DNA of 64,000 nucleotides, from the NCBI GenBank assembly GCA_033296875.1, contig MU860111.1:1-64000 (forward strand). Direction: 5' to 3'. How positions within the stretch are numbered: the first letter of the stretch is position 1; every line of letters starts with the position of its first letter. Both the position numbers and the translations under genes were made by a program. This DNA is from Achaetomium macrosporum (lineage: Eukaryota; Ascomycota; Sordariomycetes; Sordariales; Chaetomiaceae). Below are positions 41,980 through 54,326 of the stretch, piece by piece. The notes under the pieces are model-generated. The model saw only the letters and a list, made by a program, of their open reading frames with translations, was not told the origin of the DNA and did not search any database.

Positions 41980-44001
41980 GATGGGTTGGGTCGCCGAGTG
42001 AACGACTGGCTTACGCCATTCGACGTCGAAGCTGGCGGATGTCTTTCCTCATCAGCAGAAATCGAGCTCGCCGCAGTGTGTGGCTTGGTTTCTGGCTGGG
42101 CGGCCTGATACGATGGAGGGCCGGCAATTGGAAGAGGGAGAGCAGCACGGCGATGACAAACTTGTGAGGACTTCGCAGGGTAGGCGCTGGCTTGCTCAGA
42201 AAGTGTGCTGCGGTGCGGGCGAAGTAGAATGACCGTTGTTCCGGCGAGCAATCGGCGATAGCTAAACAATAGCACGACGGGATAAATCTAAAAAGGGCCA
42301 GTTGCAAGTTGAGTTGTTCCAGTCCACACAACCACACACCGGGCGCTGGGGCCAATTAGAAAAGCGGAGAGGTGCAGAAAAGTGGGGACGCACGTGCCTT
42401 CCTCAATGAAGATGACTTCACCAAGTCAAAACGATCGGTCGAAATCGATCAGAAAGTCAGATTGATGAGAGTGGAAGTTGGGAGGAGAGAGCTCTGCAGA
42501 TGTGCTTTGAAGACAGACAATCCTCCAAGAAAGTACCTACCGTAGGTGCTGTATGACTGCATACGGTATATACTTTAGGCAACACGTATCCATGTATGTA
42601 TGTGTGTATTCCGTATGGATGTCGGCAGGCTCGGGTGGATACTGTATCTACCGCCTGTAATCCCGTCCAATTTCCTCTCTGCAGCTCTGTTGCAGTGTTT
42701 AGGTCCACGAGATGTCGGTTCCCACGGAGCGCGAGGTTGCAGAGGTGCCGTTTTGAAACGCGTCTGGGCGTTTTCGAAGCTCCTGTCAGCTTGGGAAGTG
42801 TTGGAAAGCCAACAGCCACGAATTTACCGTACCGCAGTAATTGGGCACCAAAAGATGGCCAACAACTCAATTGATGATCTCTGTGTCTGACTTGTTCAAA
42901 AACAGTTGCAGGCATTTCCCTGATCCTGAGAATCCTGGTGCCAAGCAACTAGACTTAGTTACCCCAGAACTGCCCTTCCTGACTACCTGCCAAATTCAAC
43001 AGGAAGCGTGTTTACCGAAAAAAAACCGATTTTGACAACGTTTTTACTGACACGTAGAGATAAATAGCTATATTCGTAGAACTGAACTCTCTATTATAGT
43101 CTATAGGTTATAGCAATAGTTCTGAATATGGAAGAAAAAGGGGTTTTTTGCCATATATAACCCTAACCCGAAAGGATGAAAATATCGTTTATTTTTACCT
43201 GACATTTTCACGTTTTTACCGGACGGAAAAAATGTCAGTCAAAACGGGGGGAGCACTACTGTCAGCAGGGGCAGAACTCCCTTGAAGCTACATCGTGAAG
43301 TCTTGGCGCTGGCGACCATGAAAAGAAAGATATCGCGAAGAGAGATGCGATATATACGGAGAAACCTCATATTTTGCATTTGACGGGCAATGTACCTTGC
43401 ACAGCAAAGTCTGGATCGTGCAAATGGTTGGATTAACCATGAGGTGCAGGTTTTGGGTTCGAAAACGGCCCCAAATGACGTCCTTGGATGCCCCACACTG
43501 GTACAGAGATGCATCATGCATCACGCCAAGACCGAAAAGCCAATCCACTCCAAGGTCGCGGCGTGATTGACGTTGTCGAGTTCCAAGCACACAAAGCCAG
43601 GGAAGGGAACACAGTCAAATCATGCCCGCCAAAAGCCTGTTCTGGCGGCATAGCACCTTTCTTCGTCTGACTTCGTCCATCTGAGTTACATCGTCTCCCG
43701 CTGCCCTTGGATTCTCCTTCGGCTTCCCCCCGTTTTCTCCGGGTCGGCTCCTTCCATCTCTGGCTCTGCGATAAGCAACTCAGAAACCTCACGCGATAAG
43801 GAGTGCGCGCGATTCACCGTCCGAGCTTTCTAGCCGACGGTACCGAGCACACCTGCCCACATCTCAACGCGCTTCTGGCCAGCACGCGGCCAGCGGCCAT
43901 TCCACGACACCGACAAACAGCGCAACGGTGTCCCCCGTCAAGGACGCATTGGCTCGGTCGAGTGCAGCGGTTCTCAGCCTGGCGCTGAACCAAGCTGCGT
44001 C
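41980..44001. other. divergent intergenic region with a MITE-like AT-rich insert
   Basis: About 2 kb without a gene. It is the shared upstream region of DOA10 and the KDEL-protein gene. Bases 43039-43246 stand out as AT-rich with inverted ends. The ccctaaccc at about 43165 is a single telomere-like unit, not an array. Confidence 0.5.
43039..43246. mobile_element. MITE-like element, 208 bp, 14-bp inverted ends
   Basis: The left end cgtttttactgaca (43039-43052) is matched by tgtcagtcaaaacg (43233-43246), 13 of 14 positions as inverted repeats. The inside is clearly AT-richer than the flanks and has no open frame. A second cgtttttac copy lies inside, near 43211. No clear target-site duplication is seen, so the element type is open. 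Confidence 0.4.
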
Positions 44002-47000
44002 ATGGACGGCGCGATCAGCGCGCTGAAGGCCTCGAAGGCCGCCAACGGCGTTAATGGTGTAAACGGAGTCCATGTCGTAAATGGGGCTGTCAAACCGCCC
44101 CTCGGTAGCCGTGCCGGTTATCCCAAGAAGAGAACGAGTCCCAGGGGCCCCGGAGTCCTCGCCCGAACCTTCAACATCGTCGCCCGGTAAGCTCAACCCT
44201 GCGTCTTGCCTCGATACGCGGGACTGCATGCTGACGATCGTAGGCTGCTGACCTGGTATTCTATCTTCACCATTCTCTTTCGATGCCCTGCCTCGCTTGA
44301 AGCCTGCGATGAGACCTCCCCGCGCATCTGCAAGCCCTACTTCCACGTCAGACACGCCGTGGCGCCGCACATCGAGCCCTATTATGACGCCTATGCGGCG
44401 CCTTATGTCGACCTGGTGCGACCGTACTACGACACCGTCGACCAGAAGATCATCACGCCGGGTTGGGGTTATGCGAAGCGGGTCGGCGCCCCGCGCGTGC
44501 AGAAAGTGCAGGCCTTCGGCAGGGCGCAGTGGGAGAACAGTGTCCAGCCCCAGGTCGAGAAGTACCGGGACCTCATCGGAGCACAGTATGATGAGAGGTT
44601 AGCTCCGCACGTCAACCGCGTCTCCACCGCGTTCAGTCCGTATTACGACATCGCGCGGACCAACATCCTCCAGACCTACCACGAGCTGCTGCTGCCCACT
44701 TACCAATTCGTGCAGCCGCACCTGTTGGAGGGCTACCGGGCAACGTCTGCTTTCGCAAGCCGCACCGTCGTGCCGACAGTCTACTGGACGTGGAACAAGA
44801 CGTATGCGTTCGTCGACGGTACGGTGGGGCCGCAGCTCAGGGCCATCTACGTGGAAAACGTCGAGCCCCAGCTCGTCAAGATCGGGAAGCGCCTGGGTCG
44901 TTACAGCTCAGGTAAGAAGTCGGTTCCGAAGCCGCTCACGGATGCTTCACCAAGTGCGACGACCGAGACCACTTCCTCGTTCGCTAAGCCTGCCGTTTCG
45001 GTCTCCGTCGCCTATAGCTCCTCCGCGGCCCCGGCGGCCAGCGCCACCCATACCGAAAAGAAGACCGCCGCTCCCGACGCGGCTCGGACGAGGGCAACGA
45101 TGGAGCCCATTCCGCCGCCAGAGATTGACGAGAAACTCGAGGAGAAAGACCCGACGCGGCGCAGTGCGCGCGAGATTGTAGCAGCTGATCTCCGAGACTG
45201 GCAGGAGAGGTATGCCAAGGCGGCCGACGAGGGCGCCGCAGAGATCGACGACCGTGTGCAGGAGATCGCCAAGAAGATGATCCGCCGCAACGCCAAGGTC
45301 ACGGGCAAATCGCTTCTCGAGCAGTTGCAGGGTTCTGCCGTCTCAGAGCTCGTGTCACTTCGTCGCGCCATCTTGGAGATCATCGGGACGGTGAACAAGG
45401 GCGGTGCGACTGCCGAGGAAGGCGAAGAGCAGATTGCGAACGCCGTCCGGCGTACGGGTATGGCGATCAAGGAAAAGGCACAGGCTGTGCGTACGTGGCG
45501 CGAGAGCTACGAGGCCGAGATGCAGACCGCCATCACGAAAGCTGCCGAGACCCACTTCGCCATCCTCGAGAACATCCGCGACCTGGCACTCCAGAAGATT
45601 GGGATGAAGTGGGCTTGGATGGACGGCGTCACCTACAAGGACTGGGCCAAGTACCACCTCCTCAAGAGTCGCTTTGACGAGTGGAAGGGCGACCTCGAGA
45701 ACCATGTCGTTACCCACCCGAGCCTCGAGGCTGCCCAGGTCGCCGCCGCCGATATTGAAGATGAAGCGATGAAGGTCGCTGCTTCGACTGCAAAGGAGCT
45801 CGCACGACTGAAGCAGGTGGCGCACTGGAAGCTTGTTGCCGGTGACGATAGCGACGAGTTTGACAGCACCTTGATGCAGCAGGCCGCCGAGGCTGCTGAG
45901 GCCGCAAGATTGGCGGCGGCAAGTGCTGCGGAAGCGGTTGAGGAATCCCTCGAGCAGGCCAAGGAGTCGGTGGTGGATGTCATCGGCGAGGGCGTCAGCC
46001 TTGCCTCAGGAGCTGTCAGCGAGGGTGCCAGCTTTGCTTCCGAAGCTGCAGTCAAAGCCACTGAGGCTGTTCTTGGGTCACACGAGAGGGAGCAACCAAG
46101 CGAAGAGCGCTCGGCGAGCACCCCTAATGAAGCCTCTGAAGCCGCCGCGGCTCTTGAGGACTCAGAGACCAGCCCGACCGACGTTGCCGGCGCGGAGGAT
46201 GCCACAGAGCCGGAAGTCGAGTATGTCGCCGCTGCTTCGGAAGAGCTCTCGAGCGTCGTTGAACCCACTTCCGAGGCAACCCCTGACGCCGAAGGCGACG
46301 CATCAGGCCCGGAAGTTGCTTCAATCATGATGTTTGAAACCCCTATTGTGGTTGGCAACGTCACGGAAGCGATGGAAGAGCAGGAGGAGAAAGCCGTGCC
46401 AGTTCAACTACCCGTGAAGGATTCTCAGGATGAGGAGAACACCGAGTCTGAGAGTGGTGAGTTGCCCGTTTCGGAGACGGCTTCTATCAAGCCCGCGCTC
46501 TTCGGGGCCGCCGCGCAATCTGTCCCCAGCCGCAAGCCCATCTTGGACGACGACGATGACGAGACGATGGATGTTTCCGAGGCAATGGAATCAATGCGGA
46601 AAGACCTGAAGTCGGCCTACTCGGCGGCCATGTCGAGAGCGAACGAGCAGTATTCGCAGGCGCTGTCCATCGTCTCTGCTCAGATCCGCGGCACCCCGAA
46701 GCCAGCCCACGAGCAGCTCCTCGCGTCGGTCACTTCCGCATACAGCAAGGCCATGGCGTCGGCAAGCGCCCGGCTCGACGACGCCCTTGGAGCCGCATCC
46801 GACCAGCTGTACGGCAAGACGACGACCACACGTCGCATTTTACCTACTACGATCCCTACGCCTCAGATCCCAAGCGTCGAGTGGTCACAGATCGAGTCCG
46901 TGGCATCCGAGCGCCTGCAGCAGGGCCGCGCCTGGGCAGAGGAGCAGTATGAGAGCGCCAAGATCGCCATTGGCCTGGCGACGCCGACTCCGACCACCCC

Positions 47001-47778
47001 GTCGGAGCACGTCAGCAAGCTGCTGGACAATGCGCGGCACAACTACTACGCCGGCATCGGCCTAGCGCACGCCCGGTACTCCGAGTTCCTCGCCGCAGCG
47101 AGCTCGGCCCTGAGCTCCGTGACCGCCACTCCCACGCCGACCGACATCGCCGGGTCTGCTTCCTACATTGCCTCCGCCGCCAGCGACTCAGCAAAATCAG
47201 CCGCTTCCGCCGTCAGCGACGGCGCCGCCTCTGCCGTGTCGGCCGCCAGCGCAGGCGCCTCATCCGCCGCGTCCGTCGCCAGCGAAAACGTCGCCGCCGC
47301 GGGCGACAAGGTCGCCGAGAGCTGGGACGCCGTGGTCTCCCGGATCAGCGCCCAGGTGTACGGCGCGCCCACGCCCACCCCGTGGTACGAGAGCATCTAC
47401 AGCGCCGCGAGCGAGTACGCCTCCTCGGCCACGTCGGCCGCCGGCGAGGGCGCGGCAGCGGCCACCAGCGCCGCCGCGGCCGGGTCGGACGATCTGGCCA
47501 AGCGGTATGCCGCCGCCAGCAGCATTGTGTCGGAGCTGCTGGTCGGCAAGGAGCCCTCCTTTTCCGAGAGCGTCATGTCGCGGTTGAGCGCCGCGTATGT
47601 GACGGGCGTGTCGTCGGCGTCGAGCGCGGCCGACGCTGCCCAGGCGACGGTGGTCTCGGCGGCGAACCAGGCCGGCGAGGCGGTCAGGAGCGTTGGGGAC
47701 AGGGTCGCGAGCGCGGCTAGCGATGCCACTGAGGCTGTGAAGGGTGCCGCGTCGGATAGCGGCAAGGATGAACTCTAA
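44002..47778 (+). CDS. large repetitive helical protein with signal anchor and C-terminal KDEL
   Basis: Two exons (44002-44186, 44244-47778; 57-nt intron) give 1,239 residues. The N-terminus has NGVNGVNGV repeats and a basic KKRTSPR patch, then a membrane helix (LLTWYSIFTILF). Next come PYYD/PYVD repeats (IEPYYDAYAAPYVDLVRPYYD), long coiled coils (residues about 330-560), an acidic Ala/Glu region, and a C-terminal half of Ala/Ser-rich helices spaced by TPTPT-type breaks (GTPKPAHEQLL, LATPTPTTPSEH, GAPTPTPWYES). The last residues are GKDEL, so with a type II anchor the C-terminus would be in the ER lumen and retrieved by the Erd2 receptor. No catalytic motif is seen. I do not know a function; a structural or lipid-surface role is possible. 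Confidence 0.85.
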
Positions 47779-48271
47779 CTTAGAGCATGGGGTGGCTTTA
47801 ACTAAGGGGGAGGAGAGGGATGAAGCAATAAGTGGGCAGACGTGATATGAGATGATGATCCGGATTCAGCAAAATTCACTGAGGTGAGACACAGAGTTGG
47901 GTGGGGTGGGGAGGCATAAGGCAAATTGTAACCTGGGACTCTCTCTCTTTCTCTTTTGTTTTGTGTTTTGTATCACTACTTCTGCATATACCCTCTCTTA
48001 AAGATCGCGGTCATGTTGTCTGGTTAACTCTATCGTAAGGTACGGCAATACTAGCGTCTTCTAGCACTGCTAGACATCAGGCTGCTTGTTGTGGTGTGTG
48101 CAGTGTGCAGAGCTGGTGGGATAGTGATTCAACCCGAAGGCTCTCAGGTTTAGCAACAACTTGAACCTTCGTTTGTGAGCCTGGCTCCATACATCAAAGT
48201 CGTTTCGACAGATCGCTCGGAACCCCGTGTCATGTTGCATCTGCAGGTTGCCTATCATTCATTCACTGGTA
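47779..48271. other. intergenic between convergent genes
   Basis: 493 bp; a C/T- and T-rich stretch at 47941-47972 likely lies in the 3' region of the KDEL-protein gene. No gene seen. Confidence 0.5.
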
Positions 48272-51200
48272 TCAAGCAAACCCCCATCTCCTCCTCCCCA
48301 TCGACATATCCCGCTCCGACAGTTGTAGCTCCTTGAACTCCTTCGGCAGTTCCACCTCAACCGCCTCGTCATAAGAGCCATTCCCACCACCGCTACCATC
48401 ATCATCATCATCTTCTTCTTCTTCCCTCTCCGCAGCCGCGGCCATATTCCGGCTCCCGCGATACGAGCCCCTCTGCGTCAACTGCGACCGCCGGGTACTC
48501 GACCTTCTCCGTTTCTTCAGCTCAGCCACCAGACCGGGCGCCTCGTCATCATCATCATTATCCCCTTCTTCATCCGACCCACCACCACCACGCGCTTCAA
48601 ACGCAGAAGAAAAGCTAGTAGAAGAAAACCGACTCGTCCTAGCAGTCCTAACAGTAGACAGCGTCGACGTCCTCCCCACCTTCCCACCATCTGTGATAGG
48701 CTCCCTCCTCCTCGAGAAGATGATCTCCCCGCCCGGCAGCCGGATCTCGCTCGCCTCCAGCGTCTCGGCGATGTCCAGCAGCAGCACGTCCATCGGGCAG
48801 ATGTAGGCCACCCGCTTGCGCTCGCTCCACGCCAGGATGTGCCCGCACACGGCGCCCTGCTCGCGGTCGACCACCCACGCGCCGCTATCGCCTGGGATAC
48901 CCATCGGGAGAGTGCAGGGTCGTCTGTTTTTATTGCTGGTGTTCGTGTGGGTGGTGGTGGTGGTGGGGAGGAGCGACTGGTGGGGCTGAGCAGTTGTGGT
49001 GCCGGAGACTTGATAGATCTGGCTGGGCGACGTGCGCCCGTAGATCTTGACGGAGGCGACGGCGGGCAGGATCAGACCGGTCTGGAAGCCGCTTGTGCGC
49101 GCCATGCACTGGACTTCGAGGCCGCCGAGGCTGGAGGAGGGCACGACCGAGGTTGGGTGGATGACGGCGGCTTCGTCGTCGGCTGTTGTCTCGCTGTGCC
49201 TGTCCCATGAGAATCTGCGGGCCTTGGATGAGGCTGATGATGATGGGCCGATATGGGGGATGAGGTTGCCCTCGGGCAGCCGGTCCTCGCTGAACTCGAA
49301 CAGCGCCCAGTCGATCTCGTGCAGCAGGCCGTTTTCTGTTCGCCGCCGGATCCCGCTCGATGCGTACACCTCGCCGACTGTGTACGTGTCGAGATGGTCT
49401 TCGTCCTGCGTCTCGGCGGATGGGTAGAAGCCATCGGGGACGTCGTCCAGGGCGGGCTGCGTGATGATGTACCCGTCCCCGCACCCCGGTTCGATGCCGG
49501 GGATGTCTCCCGGCTCGGTGTACTGCTCGTCCTCCTCGTCTTCCTCCTCCGAGTAGTCGCTTGTGATGGCTGACTCGGAGAGCGTATCCGAGTCGGAGTC
49601 GGAGAACTCGCACGCATAGTCCTCGGTGCTGCTGCTATCGGGATCCGACTCGCTCTGCTGGTGTTGCTGCGCATACCATGCCGCGAGATCCGGCACACCC
49701 CGCGCCATGCTCCTCGGGGCGCCCTCGGTCCCCGCCGCAGCCGCCTGGTCCGGGTCATCCAGCATGTGGTGCACCGTCATCCCGTACTGCCTGTCGTCCA
49801 CCATGATCAACCCGCCAAGACTCACCGGAGGCAGATGCCGGTCGCCGATCCACGCTCCGATGCTCGCCCCGTTTTTTGGCCGCTCTTGGTAATCGGGATT
49901 CGCAGCCACGACCTCCTCGCGGCCATCATCAGCTGATTTGGCCATGCTGCGGCTAGCCGGCTCCTTCCGTGATCGGAAAACCCGGCCCTGGCAGACTTTG
50001 AGTGCGACGCCCGCTGTCCCGTCAAAGAGGTTGCCCAGCTTCTTCTTCAAGATGGCCCTGACCTTGTTCACCGATGTGCAGACCACCAAGACTGTGGGCT
50101 TCGTCTTATGCGGCGACTCCCCGATCGACTCCAGCGAGATCTCGACCGACTCGGGGTTCTTGCGGTAGAAATGCCGGAGGGCGCTGTTGATCTGCGGCAT
50201 GAAGACCGTGTTCCACTTCTCGATGATCTCGGGGGGCAGTGGTATGTGCGGGTAGAGCCGCATCTTCTTGGACGGTCTCACTGATGCATCGACATCATGG
50301 GCTGCAGATTCTGTTACACATGTTAGCCTCCACTGGTTCGAACCATGTTGCCATGCTTTGTCTGGACCCACCTTGAACATCGGCTTCCTCTTCGGGCCCT
50401 GCGGGTGAAACGAGATCGCTTCGCGTCGACTGGCTCTGCACCGCTGCCGCGACCACAGCCTCGAACCTCTCGGACTTGGATTCCCCTGACGGGCCTGCCG
50501 CCGTGGGCTGCGGTGCGGGTCGGGGCTCGCCGAGGTCGTCGCCGAGCCGCTCCTCCAAATTACTGACGCCATCCAGGATGCAGCAAGCCTCGAGATAGCG
50601 GCTTGCCTTGAACTGCACGCGGTATACAACCTCCTCGGTGGTGTGGGCGCCGCTCATTTCCTGGTCCACGGCATTCCAGCAGGTTTGGACCGCCTTCATG
50701 TAGAGCGTGCCGCAGCGGATGGCGAGCTGCTCCAGAACGGATTCTGGCAGGGTCGGAGATTCCATGTTGGGCACAAGATTCTCGAGCTTGGTCCAGAGAC
50801 CGACGGACAAGAGGATCATGGCGAGAGAGTAGAGATCAAAAGTTTTGGAGTCTGCATTGTTGGCAAGAGGTGATTGTGCGCTGTTTCGGGGATCAAGAGG
50901 ATGCTTGTACAAAGAGAAAGGTCTCGGAGCTTCCTGCAGCTGCGGATCTGAGAACAGATCAAAGGAAGAGATCAGCGGGCGCCTGATGTCGACTTCGCCC
51001 TGGGTGATGCCGCTGACTTCGGGATCGGTCCCCACGGCGTTGCAAAACGAGATGTTTTCGCTGACAAGGTTGCCGTGGGTGATGCCCCTGGCGTGCATGT
51101 CGAAGACGGTGTTGGCAAGATTGGCCGCAAGCCGGAATTTGGCCTCCAGCTTGGGCTCAAAGTCGGGCCGCGCGAGGAGGTCGGCAAGCGAACACAGATT

Positions 51201-52199
51201 GTAGAGGGGGTTCTGGGTGAGGTGCTCGAAAGTGACAGGGTTGAAGGTACGGGGAAACTGGTAGACAAGGCCGAATCTGGAATTCTGAAAGTCTTCAAAA
51301 TAACCCAACAAGCGAGGCAAGCCCGTCCAGGATCCTGGCGACCGCTGCGGCTCCGACTGCAGGCCGGCCGACAGCTTCTCGAAGCGCGTCATGGGCGGCG
51401 AGATGCCGGTCATGGAATAGATGGGGTCGAAGGTGGCGTACTCGAGGAGCAGCGGGGCGTGTGGCTGCCGCCCGCCTGCGGTCTGCGTGAGCTCCGCGTA
51501 TGCTTGCCTGCTCATGAAGACAATCTCTCGAGAGCGCTCCTGCTCGGCACGCTCCGTCATGGGCTCGGCCTGCATGGAGCGCAGGTTGGTGAGAGACGCG
51601 GGATCGATCTGCTGGGGCGTCTGAATCCTGGACGATTCGAACGGCCGCAGATCTTCGGCAGCCGGCGACGGCTTGGAGAGTCTCTCCCGGACAGCGGCTG
51701 AGGGCTGGGCGTAGGATGACCTGGTCCTCGAGAGGTCGTAGAGCGTGTCGATCGAGGTTGTCAAGTCGCGGATAAGGTCTTCGAACCGGTTCTTGTCCCA
51801 GACGACCATCCGGATCTTCTCGCCCCTTTTCGGCGGTTCCTCCCGCTCCCCGGCAAGGCGACGAGAGCTGTTCCAGAGCGGCTCGGCCTCGGCGAGGATG
51901 TCCTTGATGGTGGACATGATGCTGCCCACGACCTCGCTGAGACCGGCCTTGGAAAGCGACGAGTCGATCAACACCTCGGCCGAATGGTTGGGGTCCGACC
52001 ACTCCAAGCCCCAGCTGACAAGACGGTCCTTCTGGATGCGCAGCTTGCGATGCAGCGACTTGATCTCCGGGTCGGCCTCGGCATGGTGGACCGGTTCTTT
52101 GACGAAGTCGGACGACTTCTTGGTGTCATTGTACAGCCTGCTGAGCCGGCGCCCGAAGGCCGGCAGCTGGACGCCGCCCATGGGGATGAACGAGTCCAT
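48272..52199 (-). CDS. HeLo-like domain / pseudokinase / trypsin-like protease fusion
   Basis: Two exons (52199-50372, 50310-48272; 61-nt intron with GCTAAC branch) give 1,288 residues. Residues about 1-165 resemble HeLo-like domains of fungal cell-death proteins (KLRIQKDRLVSWGLEW, then VVWDKNRFEDLIRDL and SIDTLYDLSR). Residues about 260-530 form a protein-kinase fold with a dead active site: HGN at 375-377 instead of HRD, SFD at 412-414 instead of DFG, no Gly loop. After a linker, residues about 765 to 1130 look like a chymotrypsin-fold protease: GASIGAWIG, MTVHHML (His791), EIDWALFEF (Asp943) and GIPGDSGAW (Ser1085). A long acidic insert separates His and Asp, and the tail is basic then acidic. 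The start is the first in-frame ATG; the frame upstream of it has no ATG. Confidence 0.85.
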
Positions 52200-54326
52200 G
52201 GCAAACGGCTTTGGTGGCAATGGGACTCAGTGCTGTTCACTGTGGAGGGAGTCTAACCGCGCCGTGGCGCCGGTCACGGTGCCGTCAAAGAAAGTACACA
52301 CTCGGCGAACACGGGGTATCAACACATATTCTCTGCGGAGGCCGGAGGGGTATGTGGGGCCTTCGGGGTGGTGGTGAGTAAGGGCCGCCCCGTTCAGCTG
52401 CGGGTTGAACTGCACGTAGTAACCTCTTCAGTCGCTGCGTCGTCACGAGCAGCCAGTGCTGAGCGGCTTTTGAGGGGATCCGTCCTCCGAGTCAATTGCG
52501 TCCCTGGTGAGAATACACTACTTGGGAGAATCGGGCGGCAGCAGGAGGAAAAGGGCCGGAGTCGTCCAGGCTCCCAACTCTTGCAAGGAGCAATCTGCCG
52601 CTAGAGGTGGTCCCGGAGACGGAGAGATCCTGCCATTTTGCGAGCCATCACGACTCGCACCGATACGAATCGCGACCTGTTTATTTCGGTGCCTGTCGGT
52701 GTCGCGCCAAATTTCTCCCTCCCGGACTGTGTGCGAGCTGCAAGGTGGGCGCAGAATGCTGCTGCCTGGTCCGGCAACCAATCCCCAGGGCAACTACCCG
52801 ACCATTTGGGTCGTTGCCTTGGTCTTGGCCCGCCCATCGCACGTGACAGAACGCGATTCATTGTTCGCGGACATCGGAGAAGTGGGGCCGAGTCAGTAGC
52901 GTATGTGGGGCTCAAAGCTCCTGGACGTTTACGATACGACGTTTCGAACCACATCAGGCACGGCAATCTCCGCAGGACAGAAACCTCGGACTCGGGAATC
53001 TGTACGGAAGTAACTCCAGTTGTCTTGCAAGTTGCAACCGTGTAAGCGAAGGCGCCTCTGCGATTAATCCATCGATCGTGCTTTTGCCCTTGAACCGCGT
53101 TTGAGGAGATGGCTGACTAACATTACGCCGCGTTCCTGTGCTCGTACGTACGCTCGTATATTGCTGACACCACTTGTCAAGTTTTGATGTGAGCGCATTG
53201 AAGTCCTGAAGTAAGGCCGGTGGCAGTCGAATTCGTCGGTGCCTGCATTATACCTACTATTACAAATTGTCCGACCCCCTATCACAAAAAAGCCCGAGGT
53301 TCCAAGTTTCCAAACCGACGCCCAATGCTCATTGCTAGATAGCTTCCCTCAGTTCCGAGCCTAGGCATCCCCCGCTGACTTTTTGTCGGGGGCCTCGGAG
53401 GGATGTTGCATAGGAAGGAAAGAGAAGAAGAGGGGGTTCGACATATAGCAGTGCCTTCCAAAACCCGATCAACTACCGCTACCTGACCTAAGGTACTACC
53501 CTTCTATAGGACTATAGCCTACTGTCCTTTACTCGACTTGAGTTAGCTAGAGCTCTATATTAGCCACCTACCTAGGTAGCCAAGTACCTTCAATCACCTT
53601 GCCTTGACTTAAGCTCCAAACCGGAAGATTGTTGATATGAATTTTCGGATGCGTTTCCGCATTCAATGGCCATCACATCGCCGTTGCAATCGCTAGGTAT
53701 GGCTAATTTATTCACTTCAGGCCTTCAAAAGTCTCTGCAGACTATGTCAGGGGCTTTCCTAACCTCGGAGAAGAGTGTGTCGATGATTGACAACGCTGAT
53801 AGTCATGCACCAGTCTTTCGCATCAGTCCTCTGGAGCTGCTGTTTTGGATGCTGTGGTTAACAGTACTTGGGGACGACAGCAAAATTCAACCTCGGACTG
53901 GGGGCCTCGGACTTAATCAGCGCGAGAAACTTCCCTGACTCTTAGTAGTCGACGTTGACAAGAGCATGCAGGAAGCAGACGTTCTACCTTACGTATATGC
54001 TACCGTTACCATTAGTCTCACACATCAGTCACCAACAGCTTGACAGGCTGAGAGTGCATCCATGGTTTCATTAGCGTCTGCTCAGAGGACCATAGTAGGT
54101 ATTTAATCAGTTTAGAACCAGTGACACCTAGCAGTTAGCGAAAATTGAAGGTACTAGTAGTTGGAGTAATTAGTCAAATTGTGTTCTCCTATTGTTGCTC
54201 GCTAATAAGTATGAAAAGCGCTGATTTTATCAGGACTTTTGCACTCTTCGTCAAGAAACCAGCGCACCCTCCATGTCCCGAAAATGAAAAAACAACCCAC
54301 CGGCAATAACGACGCGCCTCTATCAG
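52200..54326. other. long intergenic region, no gene recognised
   Basis: About 2.1 kb. The left part is promoter of the HeLo-pseudokinase gene. Bases 53460-53600 are rich in short CTA/TAG words typical of decayed transposon DNA, but no element could be named. At least five CCTCGG hexamers occur here. Confidence 0.45.

Noticed and set aside
43160..43175. ccctaaccc, telomere-like
   Set aside because: A single unit inside the MITE-like island, no array.
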